Positions 27,963-35,712 of a stretch of DNA of 64,000 nt are shown here, in pieces. Every line of letters starts with the position of its first letter. The first letter of the stretch is position 1. The stretch is from a bacterium (lineage in GTDB: Bacteria > Sumerlaeota > Sumerlaeia > MVZB01): positions 1-64,000 of the forward strand of contig JAJFUE010000086.1 in assembly GCA_021372575.1 (NCBI GenBank), read 5' to 3'. A program made the position numbers and the translations under genes. Under the pieces are notes generated by a model. It was given only the letters and a program-made list of their open reading frames with translations, searched no databases and was not told the DNA's origin.

Positions 27963-30900
27963 CCATTAACCCAACCGCGCCTCATCGTCGCCGGCTTGCG
28001 CCATTACTGGCGCGCGCACGCGGCGCTGGCGTTGGCCGCGGCGGTGGGCGTGGCGGTCCTCACCGGTTCGCTGCTCGTCGGCGATTCCGTGCGCGGCAGC
28101 CTGCGCGAGCACGCGCTGGCGCGCCTGGGCAACGTCGATCAGGCTCTGATTGCCTTTGATTTCTTCCGTGCGTCGCTCGCCGATTCGATTCCGAACGCCG
28201 CGCCGGCGATCATGTCGCCGGCCTCCGTTGCGCATGCCGAAACCGGCGCGCGCGCCAGCCGCGCCCAGGCGTTCGGCGTCGATGAAAAGTTCTGGCGACT
28301 CATGCGCGCCAACGGCGTCTGGCGCGGACTCGGCGACGACGATGCCATTATCAACTCAGCCCTCGCGCGACAGTTGCAAGCCAGGCCCGGCGATGAAATC
28401 CTCGTGCGCGTTCAAAAGCCGAGCGCCGTCCCGCGCGAGACGTTCCTCGGCGAGCGCGAAGAAACCATCGCCACGATACGCCTTCGAATCGCGCGAATCC
28501 TGAATGAAAACGGCGATTTCGCGATCGCGCCCACGCAAACGGAGCCGCTCAATGTCTTCGTTCCGATCGCGACGCTCGCCCGCCGGCTCGAGCAATCCAA
28601 CCGCGCGAACGTGATCCTCGTCCCCGCCGGCAACGACCCGCAGGCCGCGATCAATCACGCGGCCGACTTGACCGACGCCGGCATCAAAATCATCCCGCGC
28701 GTTGTCGCCAATGTCGCGCCGGCGCCCTCTCCGGCGATTCAAAATAGTTACATGTCCATCGAATCCACTCGCATCTTCCTGCCGCCGGATGTCGTCGATC
28801 TCGCGACTCAAACCGCCGCCGCGTTGCGCGCGCCGATTCACCCAACGCTCACGTACCTGGCCAACGCGATGACGATCGGCGCCCGCATGACGCCGTATTC
28901 GACCGTCGCCGCGCTCGACGATTTATCCCTGCGCGAAAACGAAATCGCGCTCAACGCGTGGACGGCCGACGATTTGAACGCGCGCATCGGCGACACGCTG
29001 CGGCTCGCGTATTTCGAGCCGACGGCGGGCCGCTACACCGAAACGACCGCGATGCTCACCGTCGCGCAAATCGTCCCGATGACCAGTCCGCTCATCGATC
29101 GCGGCCTCACGCCCGATTTCCCGGGCATCGTCCAAGCCGAATCGCTCGGCGACTGGGATCCGCCGTTCCCGATGGACATGCACCGCATCCGCCCGAAGGA
29201 CGAGGAGTACTGGGACAAATATCGCGCCGCGCCGAAGGCGTTCGTTTCGCTCGCGATGGGAAAAAAATTGTGGGCCAATCGTTACGGCGATCTCACGTCG
29301 ATCCGCGTCGATGGCGTCACCTCGTCCGCATTGCGTCGAGCGATGCGCGAGCGTTTCGATCCCGCGCGCTTCGGCTTGATCCTTCAACCCATCCGCCAAC
29401 GCGCGATCGACTCCAGCCAGGGCTCATCGGATTTCAGCGGCCTCTTCATCGGCTTCAGTTTCTTCCTGCTCGTCTCGGCCGCGATGCTGATTCACGCGTT
29501 GTTCTCGCTTGGTGTGCAATCGCGTTCGCGCGAGTTCGGCATCCTGAGCGCGACCGGTTTTAACGCCTCGCTCATTCGCCGATTGATGCTCGCCGAGGGC
29601 GCGGCCATCGCGGCGGCCGGCGCGGTGATCGGCATTTTGCTTGGCCTGGGTTATGCGGCGCTGCTCATGCACGGCCTGCGCACGTGGTGGATCGGCGCGG
29701 TCGGCGCGCCATTTTTGTCGCTGCACGCGCAGCCCGCCAGCCTCGCAACCGGATTCATCGGCGGCTGGGCGATCGCGATGTTTTCCATTTTTCTCGCTTC
29801 GCGCGGCCTCGCGCGCGCCGGCATTCGCGGCCTTCTCGCCGGCCGAAGCCCCGATGAACCGGTCGGCCAACATGCCGGCAAACCCGCCGCGATCCTCACG
29901 CTCGCATTCCTGTTTATCGGATTTGCGCTGGCGATCGCCGCGCCAAGCCGACCCGCCGCCCAGCAGGCCGGGCTTTTCTTCGGAGCCGGCGCATCGCTTC
30001 TGGTCTCCGCGCTCGTATGGGCGCGCCACTCGCTTCGTCGTGCGCCAAAACCTGTTCATCCCGAACGCCTCTCGATCACGCGCCTCGGCATTCTCGCCGC
30101 GCGCCGCCGACCCGGCCGCAGCATGCTCGTCATCGCGCTCATGGCGTGCGCCACGTTCATCGTCGTCGCCGTCGGCGCGCAACGACAAACCCCGCCCGAC
30201 TCGACCGACAAGCACTCAGGCTCCGGCGGATTCGCGCTCATCGCCGAATCCTCGCTGCCGATTTACCAGCCGCTGGACCCGAAAATTCTGGCTGGCGCGC
30301 GCGCCTGGCCGCTGCGACTCGAGGCCGGCGACGATCCAAGTTGCTTCAGCCTCTACAAGGCCGCGCGCCCGCGCGTCGCCGGCGCAGGCGACGGCTTCAT
30401 CCGCCGCGGCGGCTTCGAGTTCGCGCAAACCCTGGCGACTTCAAGTCAGGAGCGCGAAAATCCGTGGCTCCTGCTCAATCGCGTTTTCCCTGACGGCGCC
30501 ATCCCCGCCATCGCCGATTCCGACACCGTTACGTGGCTGCTCCATTCCGGCGTCGGCAAAGACATCCTCATTGACGGTCATCGTCTGCGGTTCGTCGCGC
30601 TCTTGAAATGGAGCATTTTCCCGAGCGAGCTCATCATCTCGGAACGCAAATTCATTGGAATTTTCCAGCACGCCGCCGGCTGGCGGCTGTTTGCGATCGA
30701 ATCGCCGCCGGCCGAAGCCGCCGGCGTCTCGGCCCGCCTCGAATCGCGCTACGCCGATTTCGGCTTCGATGCGGTCCCGACCCGCGACCGGCTTGCCGCG
30801 TTCATGGCGGTCGAAAACACGTATTTATCGATATTTATGGCGCTTGGCGGGCTGGGGCTTCTGCTCGGCACGCTCGGCATGGCGCTGGCCCTGCTGCGCA

Positions 30901-31199
30901 ACCTTGTCGAGCGCCGCCGCGAGCTCGCGCTCCTTCGCGCGGTCGGTTTCGGCTTCGGCCGGCTGCTCTGGCTCGCCGCGTCCGAAAATCTAATATTAAT
31001 TCTAATAGGAATGGCGATCGGCGCCGTGACCGCGCTCGTTGCGGTCCTGCCCGCCGCGTTGGCGCGTTCGGCCCCGGTCCCGTGGCCGGGCCTTGCGATC
31101 GTCCTTGCCGCCATCGCCGCGTTCGCCGCGGCATCGGTCTTCGCCGCCACCACCGCCGTCCTCCGCTCGCCGGTCATCAAGGTGTTGAAGCAGGAGTAA
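27939..31199 (+). CDS. Large FtsX-type ABC transporter permease
   Basis: The 1086-residue membrane protein has one helix near 25-46, a large periplasmic region to about 490, a cluster of helices at about 505-700 containing the first FtsX core, a second periplasmic region (about 745-960), and a final FtsX core at about 965-1080 with NLVERRRELALLRAVGF, a typical coupling motif. This double-FtsX layout without an HlyD-like adaptor gene fits exporters that move lipids or lipoproteins, but the cargo is unknown. The start codon lies in repeat DNA and has no Shine-Dalgarno, so initiation may depend on the upstream ATPase gene. A strong terminator follows. Confidence 0.85.
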   Translation: MRPIRPILPLTQPRLIVAGLRHYWRAHAALALAAAVGVAVLTGSLLVGDSVRGSLREHALARLGNVDQALIAFDFFRASLADSIPNAAPAIMSPASVAHAETGARASRAQAFGVDEKFWRLMRANGVWRGLGDDDAIINSALARQLQARPGDEILVRVQKPSAVPRETFLGEREETIATIRLRIARILNENGDFAIAPTQTEPLNVFVPIATLARRLEQSNRANVILVPAGNDPQAAINHAADLTDAGIKIIPRVVANVAPAPSPAIQNSYMSIESTRIFLPPDVVDLATQTAAALRAPIHPTLTYLANAMTIGARMTPYSTVAALDDLSLRENEIALNAWTADDLNARIGDTLRLAYFEPTAGRYTETTAMLTVAQIVPMTSPLIDRGLTPDFPGIVQAESLGDWDPPFPMDMHRIRPKDEEYWDKYRAAPKAFVSLAMGKKLWANRYGDLTSIRVDGVTSSALRRAMRERFDPARFGLILQPIRQRAIDSSQGSSDFSGLFIGFSFFLLVSAAMLIHALFSLGVQSRSREFGILSATGFNASLIRRLMLAEGAAIAAAGAVIGILLGLGYAALLMHGLRTWWIGAVGAPFLSLHAQPASLATGFIGGWAIAMFSIFLASRGLARAGIRGLLAGRSPDEPVGQHAGKPAAILTLAFLFIGFALAIAAPSRPAAQQAGLFFGAGASLLVSALVWARHSLRRAPKPVHPERLSITRLGILAARRRPGRSMLVIALMACATFIVVAVGAQRQTPPDSTDKHSGSGGFALIAESSLPIYQPLDPKILAGARAWPLRLEAGDDPSCFSLYKAARPRVAGAGDGFIRRGGFEFAQTLATSSQERENPWLLLNRVFPDGAIPAIADSDTVTWLLHSGVGKDILIDGHRLRFVALLKWSIFPSELIISERKFIGIFQHAAGWRLFAIESPPAEAAGVSARLESRYADFGFDAVPTRDRLAAFMAVENTYLSIFMALGGLGLLLGTLGMALALLRNLVERRRELALLRAVGFGFGRLLWLAASENLILILIGMAIGAVTALVAVLPAALARSAPVPWPGLAIVLAAIAAFAAASVFAATTAVLRSPVIKVLKQE

Positions 31200-31229
31200 A
31201 ATATCTGATATTTTGGGTGTAGCCTGACT

Positions 31230-31251
31230 CCGCCCCGAGCGGCGGTTTTTT
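31230..31251 (+). terminator. Rho-independent terminator after the permease
   Basis: The stem CCGCC (31230-31234) / GGCGG (31241-31245) with a 6-base loop is followed by six T residues. It separates the transporter from the propeller/Fe-S operon. Confidence 0.8.
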
Positions 31252-31261
31252 GGATGGGGCC

Positions 31262-32674
31262 ATGTCCGCTCCTTCGCCGAATCCCTTCCTGAGTCGCTTG
31301 CCTTGGCTGATCGGCGCGGTTTGCCTGCTTGCGTATATCGGCTGGCTCGCATCGAGCTCCACGGTTCACGAACCCATCCGCCAACCGATCCAGTGGAACC
31401 GCGCGCCCGCGAAAAAAATCGCCAAGGACGACGACGTCACGACGACCGGCACGGCAACCGCCGCGGTGCTCAACGGTTCATGGCCGCAATTCCGCGGCGC
31501 CAGGCGCGACAACATCGCCGAGCCCGCCAAGCCGCTTTTCAAAACGTGGCCCGCGACCGGGCCGAAAGTTCTCTGGAAAATTCCGGTCGGCGAAGGCTAC
31601 GCCGGCGCCGCGATCCACAAGGGCAAGGTCTATCTGCTCGATTACGACCGCGAGAAGGAACGCGAGGCGATCCGCTGCCTGTCGCTCGCAAATGGCGAAG
31701 AAATCTGGCGCACGACCTACCCGAGCACGATCAAGCGCAACCACGGCATGACGCGCACCGTGCCGGCCGTCACCAACCAGTTCGTCGTCACGTTCAGCCC
31801 GCACTGTCTTGTCTATTGCTGCGACGCGCTCACCGGCCGCGTGGTTTGGAAGAAGGATTTAAAATCGGAATTCGGCACCGTCGAGCCGCAGTGGTATGCC
31901 GGCCAGTGTCCGCTCATCGACGGCGACCGCGTCATCATCGCGCCGGCCGCGCGCCCGCTCATGATGGCCGTCGATCTGGCGACCGGCAAAATCGTCTGGC
32001 AGACCGTCGGCAGCGAAAACATGGGCATGACGCACTCGTCGATCGTCCCCGCGACGCTCGGCGGCATCAGTCAATACCTCTACTGCACGTTCAAGGGCGT
32101 CGCCGGCATCGCGGCCGGCGATGGGCGCGTGCTGTGGACTTACAACGGCTGGAAAAACACGATGGCGATCATCCCCGCCCCCGTGCCGGTCGGCGACGAC
32201 CGCGTGTTTCTCACGGCCGGCTATAACAGCGGCAGCAAGATGATCCGCCTCGCAAAAGACGGCGCGGGCTTCAAGGCCGAAGACGTCTTCAGCCTCAAGG
32301 CGACCGAGTTCAGCAGCGAGCAGCACACGCCGATTTTATATCAGGACAAACTCTACGCGACGCGTTCGCCGCGCGACGACGGCGAGCTTGCGTGCCTCGA
32401 CCCGAGCGGCAAAGTCGCGTGGTCGAGCGGCGAAGGGCCGCAGTTCGGGCTCGGGCCGATCCTCATGACCGCCGACGGGACCGTGTTCGGCATCGACGAC
32501 CACACCGGCGTGCTGCACATGGGCACGATCGCGGCCGACGGCTACAAGGAACTCGCGCGCGCGAAGGTGCTCGACGGCGTCGAGCCATGGGCGCCGATGG
32601 CCCTCGCCGACGGCCGCCTCATCATCCGCGACATGACCGAAATGAAATGCCTCGAGGTGGGCGAAGCGCAGTGA
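31262..32674 (+). CDS. Membrane-anchored PQQ-type beta-propeller protein
   Basis: The 470-residue protein has one N-terminal anchor (about 14-32, LPWLIGAVCLLAYIGWL) and then a propeller of PQQ-enzyme type: SWPQFRGARRDN, VYLLDYD, CLSLANGEEIWRTTYP, CCDALTGRVVWKKDL, VDLATGKIVWQTVG, GRVLWTYNGW and LACLDPSGKVAWSS. These repeated A-x-D/N-G-x-x-x-W units define blades. No heme (CxxCH) motif and no clear PQQ dehydrogenase active-site set is visible. I infer an extracytoplasmic scaffold or binding protein. GGATGGGG sits before ATG 31262; an upstream TTG (31250) is unlikely because it falls in the terminator. First gene of the operon to 37328. Confidence 0.85.
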   Translation: MSAPSPNPFLSRLPWLIGAVCLLAYIGWLASSSTVHEPIRQPIQWNRAPAKKIAKDDDVTTTGTATAAVLNGSWPQFRGARRDNIAEPAKPLFKTWPATGPKVLWKIPVGEGYAGAAIHKGKVYLLDYDREKEREAIRCLSLANGEEIWRTTYPSTIKRNHGMTRTVPAVTNQFVVTFSPHCLVYCCDALTGRVVWKKDLKSEFGTVEPQWYAGQCPLIDGDRVIIAPAARPLMMAVDLATGKIVWQTVGSENMGMTHSSIVPATLGGISQYLYCTFKGVAGIAAGDGRVLWTYNGWKNTMAIIPAPVPVGDDRVFLTAGYNSGSKMIRLAKDGAGFKAEDVFSLKATEFSSEQHTPILYQDKLYATRSPRDDGELACLDPSGKVAWSSGEGPQFGLGPILMTADGTVFGIDDHTGVLHMGTIAADGYKELARAKVLDGVEPWAPMALADGRLIIRDMTEMKCLEVGEAQ

Positions 32675-32677
32675 GAT

Positions 32678-32705
32678 GCAGTAGCCCGAGCGTAAGCGAG
32701 GGATT
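32678..32705. repeat. GTAGCCCGAGCGTAAGCGAG repeat (family H)
   Basis: A copy of the repeat seen in reverse at 11545-11576 and again at 60236-60262 begins a few bases after the propeller gene stop. Confidence 0.65.
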
Positions 32706-32727
32706 ACCGGGACGAAAGACGATCGCC

Positions 32728-33699
32728 ATGGATCAAGATAAAATCACCCGCAAGGATTTCCTCTCGACGATCGGCCGCGGCCTGCTGGGCCTGGCTGCCG
32801 TCGGATCGATTCCGATCAAGTCCGATGCTGCCCAACTCACCACTCCGCAGTTGACCGCGCTTCCGTTCAATCTCGTCCTCACGATTCAACTCGATCCCAA
32901 AATGCCCAAACTGCTTGGCATCGCGATCGACAAACAGGACCGCATCTATGCGGCCGGCGCAAGCGGCATCAAAATTTTCGAGCGCAATGGAAAACTCATT
33001 CGCGAGATCAAGACCTCCGGCCCGGCGTGCGCCGTCGCGATCGATCCTGAAGGCGCGATCTACGCCGCACAGCGTGCGCAGATTGAGAAGTTTTCTCCCG
33101 ATGGCAAGCCGCTTGCCGCGTGGGGCGAACTCGGCGTGAAGCCCGGCCAGTTCCGCACGATTACGTCCATCGCCGCCGGCGAGCGTACGATTTATGTCGC
33201 CGACGCCGGCGCGCGCGCGATCCTGCGCTTCGCGCCCGACGGCGACTACGCCGGCCAAATCGACGGCCCGAACGACTCGCGCGGCGAAGACAGCAAATTT
33301 AAGATTCCATCGGCATTCTTCGATCTGGCGTTGGATTCAAAGGGCAATCTTCACGTCGGCCACACCGGCGCGCACCGCGTCGAAAAATATGACGCAAACA
33401 ACCAATTGATCGGCCGCTTCGGCAAGTTTGGCCCGGCGCGCGAGGATTTTTGCGGCTGCTGCAATCCGACCAACATCGCCCTGTTCGCCGACGGCCGCGT
33501 CGCCACGACCGAGAAGGGCATGCCGCGCCTCAAGGTTTATGACGCCGCCGGCAAGCTGCTCGCCTGTCTCGGACCCGAGTCGTTCCCCGGCAACGCGGCC
33601 GGCATGGATCTCGCAATTGATTCGAAGAACCGCATCGCGCTCGTCGAGCCGGTGTCGATGAAGATCAGGTTCTACGAATTGAGAAAGCGCAAGTCATGA
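32728..33699 (+). CDS. Exported NHL-type beta-propeller protein
   Basis: The 323-residue protein has a leader ITRKDFLSTIGRGLLGLAAVGS that resembles a Tat signal with one arginine replaced (RK rather than RR). It then has repeated NHL/SMP-30-like units: GIAIDKQDRIYAAG, AVAIDPEGAIYAA, ERTIYVADAGARAILRFAPDG, LALDSKGNLHVGHTGAHRVEKYD, IALFADGRVATTEKG and DLAIDSKNRIALVEP. An FCGCCNP cluster with three cysteines (about 246-249) could bind metal or a cofactor. No enzyme motif is seen. The next gene carries the same leader pattern, suggesting both are exported together. Confidence 0.8.
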   Translation: MDQDKITRKDFLSTIGRGLLGLAAVGSIPIKSDAAQLTTPQLTALPFNLVLTIQLDPKMPKLLGIAIDKQDRIYAAGASGIKIFERNGKLIREIKTSGPACAVAIDPEGAIYAAQRAQIEKFSPDGKPLAAWGELGVKPGQFRTITSIAAGERTIYVADAGARAILRFAPDGDYAGQIDGPNDSRGEDSKFKIPSAFFDLALDSKGNLHVGHTGAHRVEKYDANNQLIGRFGKFGPAREDFCGCCNPTNIALFADGRVATTEKGMPRLKVYDAAGKLLACLGPESFPGNAAGMDLAIDSKNRIALVEPVSMKIRFYELRKRKS

Positions 33700-33703
33700 C
33701 ACG

Positions 33704-33732
33704 CACGATCCACGATCCACGATCCACGGTCG
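33704..33732. repeat. CGATCCACGATCCA tandem repeat (family F)
   Basis: Three units of ACGATCC start 5 bases after the stop of the NHL-propeller gene. The same family lies just after the aldo/keto reductase stop (42266-42283) and inside the giant TPR gene (about 3828-3852). Confidence 0.7.
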
Positions 33733-33746
33733 TTTGATTGGACGGT

Positions 33747-34322
33747 ATGGCAATGGATAAAAACCCGACGATGACCCGCGAGGAATTCCTCACGCATTGC
33801 GGACGTGGCCTCCTTCTGCTTGCGCTCGGCGGCGGCCTCGGCGGCCTCGTCGCGCGCAACGTCCGCGCCTCGACCGACATGGTCTGGCAGATCGATCCCG
33901 CCAAATGCAACGCGTGCGGCAAGTGCGCCACCGCATGCGTGCTCGACCGCTCGGCCGTGCGCGCCGCAAACGCTTTCAACATGTGCGGCTACTGCGACCT
34001 GTGCACGGGATACTTCGGCAGCCAGCCCGCCGCGCTCAACGAAGGCGCGGAGAACCAGATCTGCCCCACCGGCGCGATCATCCGCAAATACGTCGAGGAC
34101 CCCTACTTCGAATACACGATTGACCGCAACAAATGCCTCGCGTGCGGCAAGTGCGTCAAGGACTGCGCCCTCTACGGCAACGGCTCGCTGCACCTGCAGA
34201 TCGACCAGGGCGAATGCGTCCACTGCAATGATTGTTCGATCGCGAAGGTCTGCCCGACCGGCGCGATCAGTCGCGTTCCGGCCGAACGGCCTTACATCCC
34301 ACGCCAGAGGCCGGAAAATTGA
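33747..34322 (+). CDS. Exported polyferredoxin with about four Fe-S clusters
   Basis: The 191-residue protein begins with a Tat-like leader (MTREEFLTHCGRGLLLLALGG, about 9-29) and then has four cysteine groups: CNACGKCATAC, CGYCDLC, CLACGKCVKDC and CVHCNDCSIAKVC, with completing CPTGA motifs. The first, third and fourth are clear 4Fe-4S ferredoxin sets; the second is C-x2-C-x2-C. It resembles NapG and other periplasmic electron-transfer ferredoxins that pair with NapH-like membrane proteins, and a NapH-like gene follows directly. Starts at 33747, 33753 or TTG 33738 are all possible; none has a strong ribosome site. Confidence 0.87.
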   Translation: MAMDKNPTMTREEFLTHCGRGLLLLALGGGLGGLVARNVRASTDMVWQIDPAKCNACGKCATACVLDRSAVRAANAFNMCGYCDLCTGYFGSQPAALNEGAENQICPTGAIIRKYVEDPYFEYTIDRNKCLACGKCVKDCALYGNGSLHLQIDQGECVHCNDCSIAKVCPTGAISRVPAERPYIPRQRPEN

Positions 34323-34393
34323 AACTGACGCGTATTTTATCTCTGCTCAAATTTTTCCCGTCTTTGGAACCGCGAAGCAGTTCGATCTCAAAG

Positions 34394-34437
34394 CCGTGGG
34401 TTGGTTTGGCGAACTTGTTCGGAAAACCAACCCACGG
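34394..34437. repeat. Perfect 14-bp inverted repeat between the ferredoxin and NapH-like genes
   Basis: CCGTGGGTTGGTTT (34394-34407) is repeated exactly in reverse complement at 34424-34437. The 16-base loop itself contains CGAA...TTCG. It lies inside the operon, just before the likely start of the next gene, and lacks a T-run, so it may be a processing or stability hairpin or a small mobile repeat. Confidence 0.8.
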
Positions 34438-34438
34438 T

Positions 34439-35344
34439 ATGCTCGCCCGCAAATCAGAACCGATTTATCGGTTCGATCATGGTTCGTCACGCCCTGCCCT
34501 TTTTATGATTCTGATTTTATTAACATTTTTATTCGCCGGCGCCGCATATGCCGCCGAACGCTTCCCGCCGCCCGATCTGGGCCCCTCATACTCCTGGCCG
34601 CAAAACGTCCAAGGCCTCCCCCGCGCCGGCTGGCTTGCATTTCTCGACATGGCGATGCTTTTGGGGGCGCTCATCGCGGCGGGCCTCATCGTCTATAAAT
34701 GGCGCAGCCGCCGCGCGCTCGTGTGGCTTTCCGTGTTTTCATTGGGTTATTTCGGATTTTTCCGCAAGGGCTGCATCTGCCCGATCGGTTCCATCCAGAA
34801 CGTCGCGCAGGGACTCTTCGACCCCGGCTTCGTGGTCCCGATCGTGGTCATTGTCTTCTTTGCGCTGCCGGTCTTTTTCGCTCTCGCGATTGGCCGCGTT
34901 TTCTGCGGCGGCGTCTGCCCGCACGGCGCGCTGCAGGAATTGTTAACGGTAAAGCGCATTAGAATTCCGGACTGGCTGGCCGGCGGCCTCGGCATGCTGC
35001 GCTATTTCTACCTCGGCTTCGCGGTCCTGCTCGCCGCGACCGGGACCTCCTACTTCATCTGCCAATACGACCCGTTCATTTCGTTCTTCCGCATGTCGGC
35101 GCGGTTCGGCGGCTGGATCCTCGCCGGCGCGTTCCTTCTCGCATCCATGATCATCTACCGCCCGTATTGCCGGTTCCTGTGTCCCTACGGCGCAATTCTC
35201 GGCATCTGCTCGCGGTTCGCGCTCAAAAAAGTCCGCATCACGTCCTCCGATTGCGCCCTCTGCGACCAGTGCCGCGAGGAGTGCCCGATGGATTCGATCC
35301 GCGCGGCGCGAAGGCCGGTTGCGGCAAAGAAGGTGCAATCATGA
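34439..35344 (+). CDS. NapH/NosR-like membrane Fe-S protein
   Basis: The start is uncertain: ATG 34439 (301 aa), ATG 34505, or TTG 34319, which overlaps the ferredoxin stop and has AGAGG upstream. Near 34505 the protein shows a signal-like segment ILILLTFLFAGAAYA followed by ERFPPPD. It then has five membrane helices and the NapH-type cysteine motifs: GCICPIGSIQN, VCPHGALQEL, and CRFLCPYGAIL, which sit at membrane faces. The C-terminal SSDCALCDQCREECPMDSI is a 4Fe-4S site. It likely passes electrons between the quinone pool and the exported ferredoxin. It overlaps the next gene by 4 bases. Confidence 0.85.
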   Translation: MLARKSEPIYRFDHGSSRPALFMILILLTFLFAGAAYAAERFPPPDLGPSYSWPQNVQGLPRAGWLAFLDMAMLLGALIAAGLIVYKWRSRRALVWLSVFSLGYFGFFRKGCICPIGSIQNVAQGLFDPGFVVPIVVIVFFALPVFFALAIGRVFCGGVCPHGALQELLTVKRIRIPDWLAGGLGMLRYFYLGFAVLLAATGTSYFICQYDPFISFFRMSARFGGWILAGAFLLASMIIYRPYCRFLCPYGAILGICSRFALKKVRITSSDCALCDQCREECPMDSIRAARRPVAAKKVQS

Positions 35345-35712
35345 TCCGCCGCGCCGTCATCATCATCGGCCTGATCGCGTGGCCCGTTCTGGGCGCGTGG
35401 CTCGGCCGCGCCGCCGCGCCCGAGCTCGCGCGCATCAACAACGTGGTCGCGGTCGCCAGGCGCGCGGATCGCGGCATCGACACAATCGTGCAGGCGCAGG
35501 CACGCGAAATTCAGGGGCGATTCGCAGTCGGAACAACGCTGTTCGGCGCGTGGTGCGGGCTTGCCGTCGCCATGCAGATCGCATCGGCCCTGCGCCGGCG
35601 CGCGCCGAAAGACTACGATGTCGATGCGATGACATGCGTCACGTGCGGGCGCTGCTGGGCCGCCTGCCCCGTCGAGCGCAGGCGTGTCAAGAACGCGAGG
35701 CAAACCCAATGA
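35341..35712 (+). CDS. Small membrane protein with one 4Fe-4S site
   Basis: The 123-residue protein has a helix near 4-24, a helical stretch of about 45 residues, a second helix near 62-83, and a C-terminal CVTCGRCWAACPVE, which provides four cysteines for a 4Fe-4S cluster. I do not recognise a family. The cluster should lie on the same side as the C-terminus, next to the NapH-like partner. Four-base ATGA overlaps at both ends tie it tightly to its neighbours, so it is most likely a fixed component of the complex. Confidence 0.8.
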   Translation: MIRRAVIIIGLIAWPVLGAWLGRAAAPELARINNVVAVARRADRGIDTIVQAQAREIQGRFAVGTTLFGAWCGLAVAMQIASALRRRAPKDYDVDAMTCVTCGRCWAACPVERRRVKNARQTQ

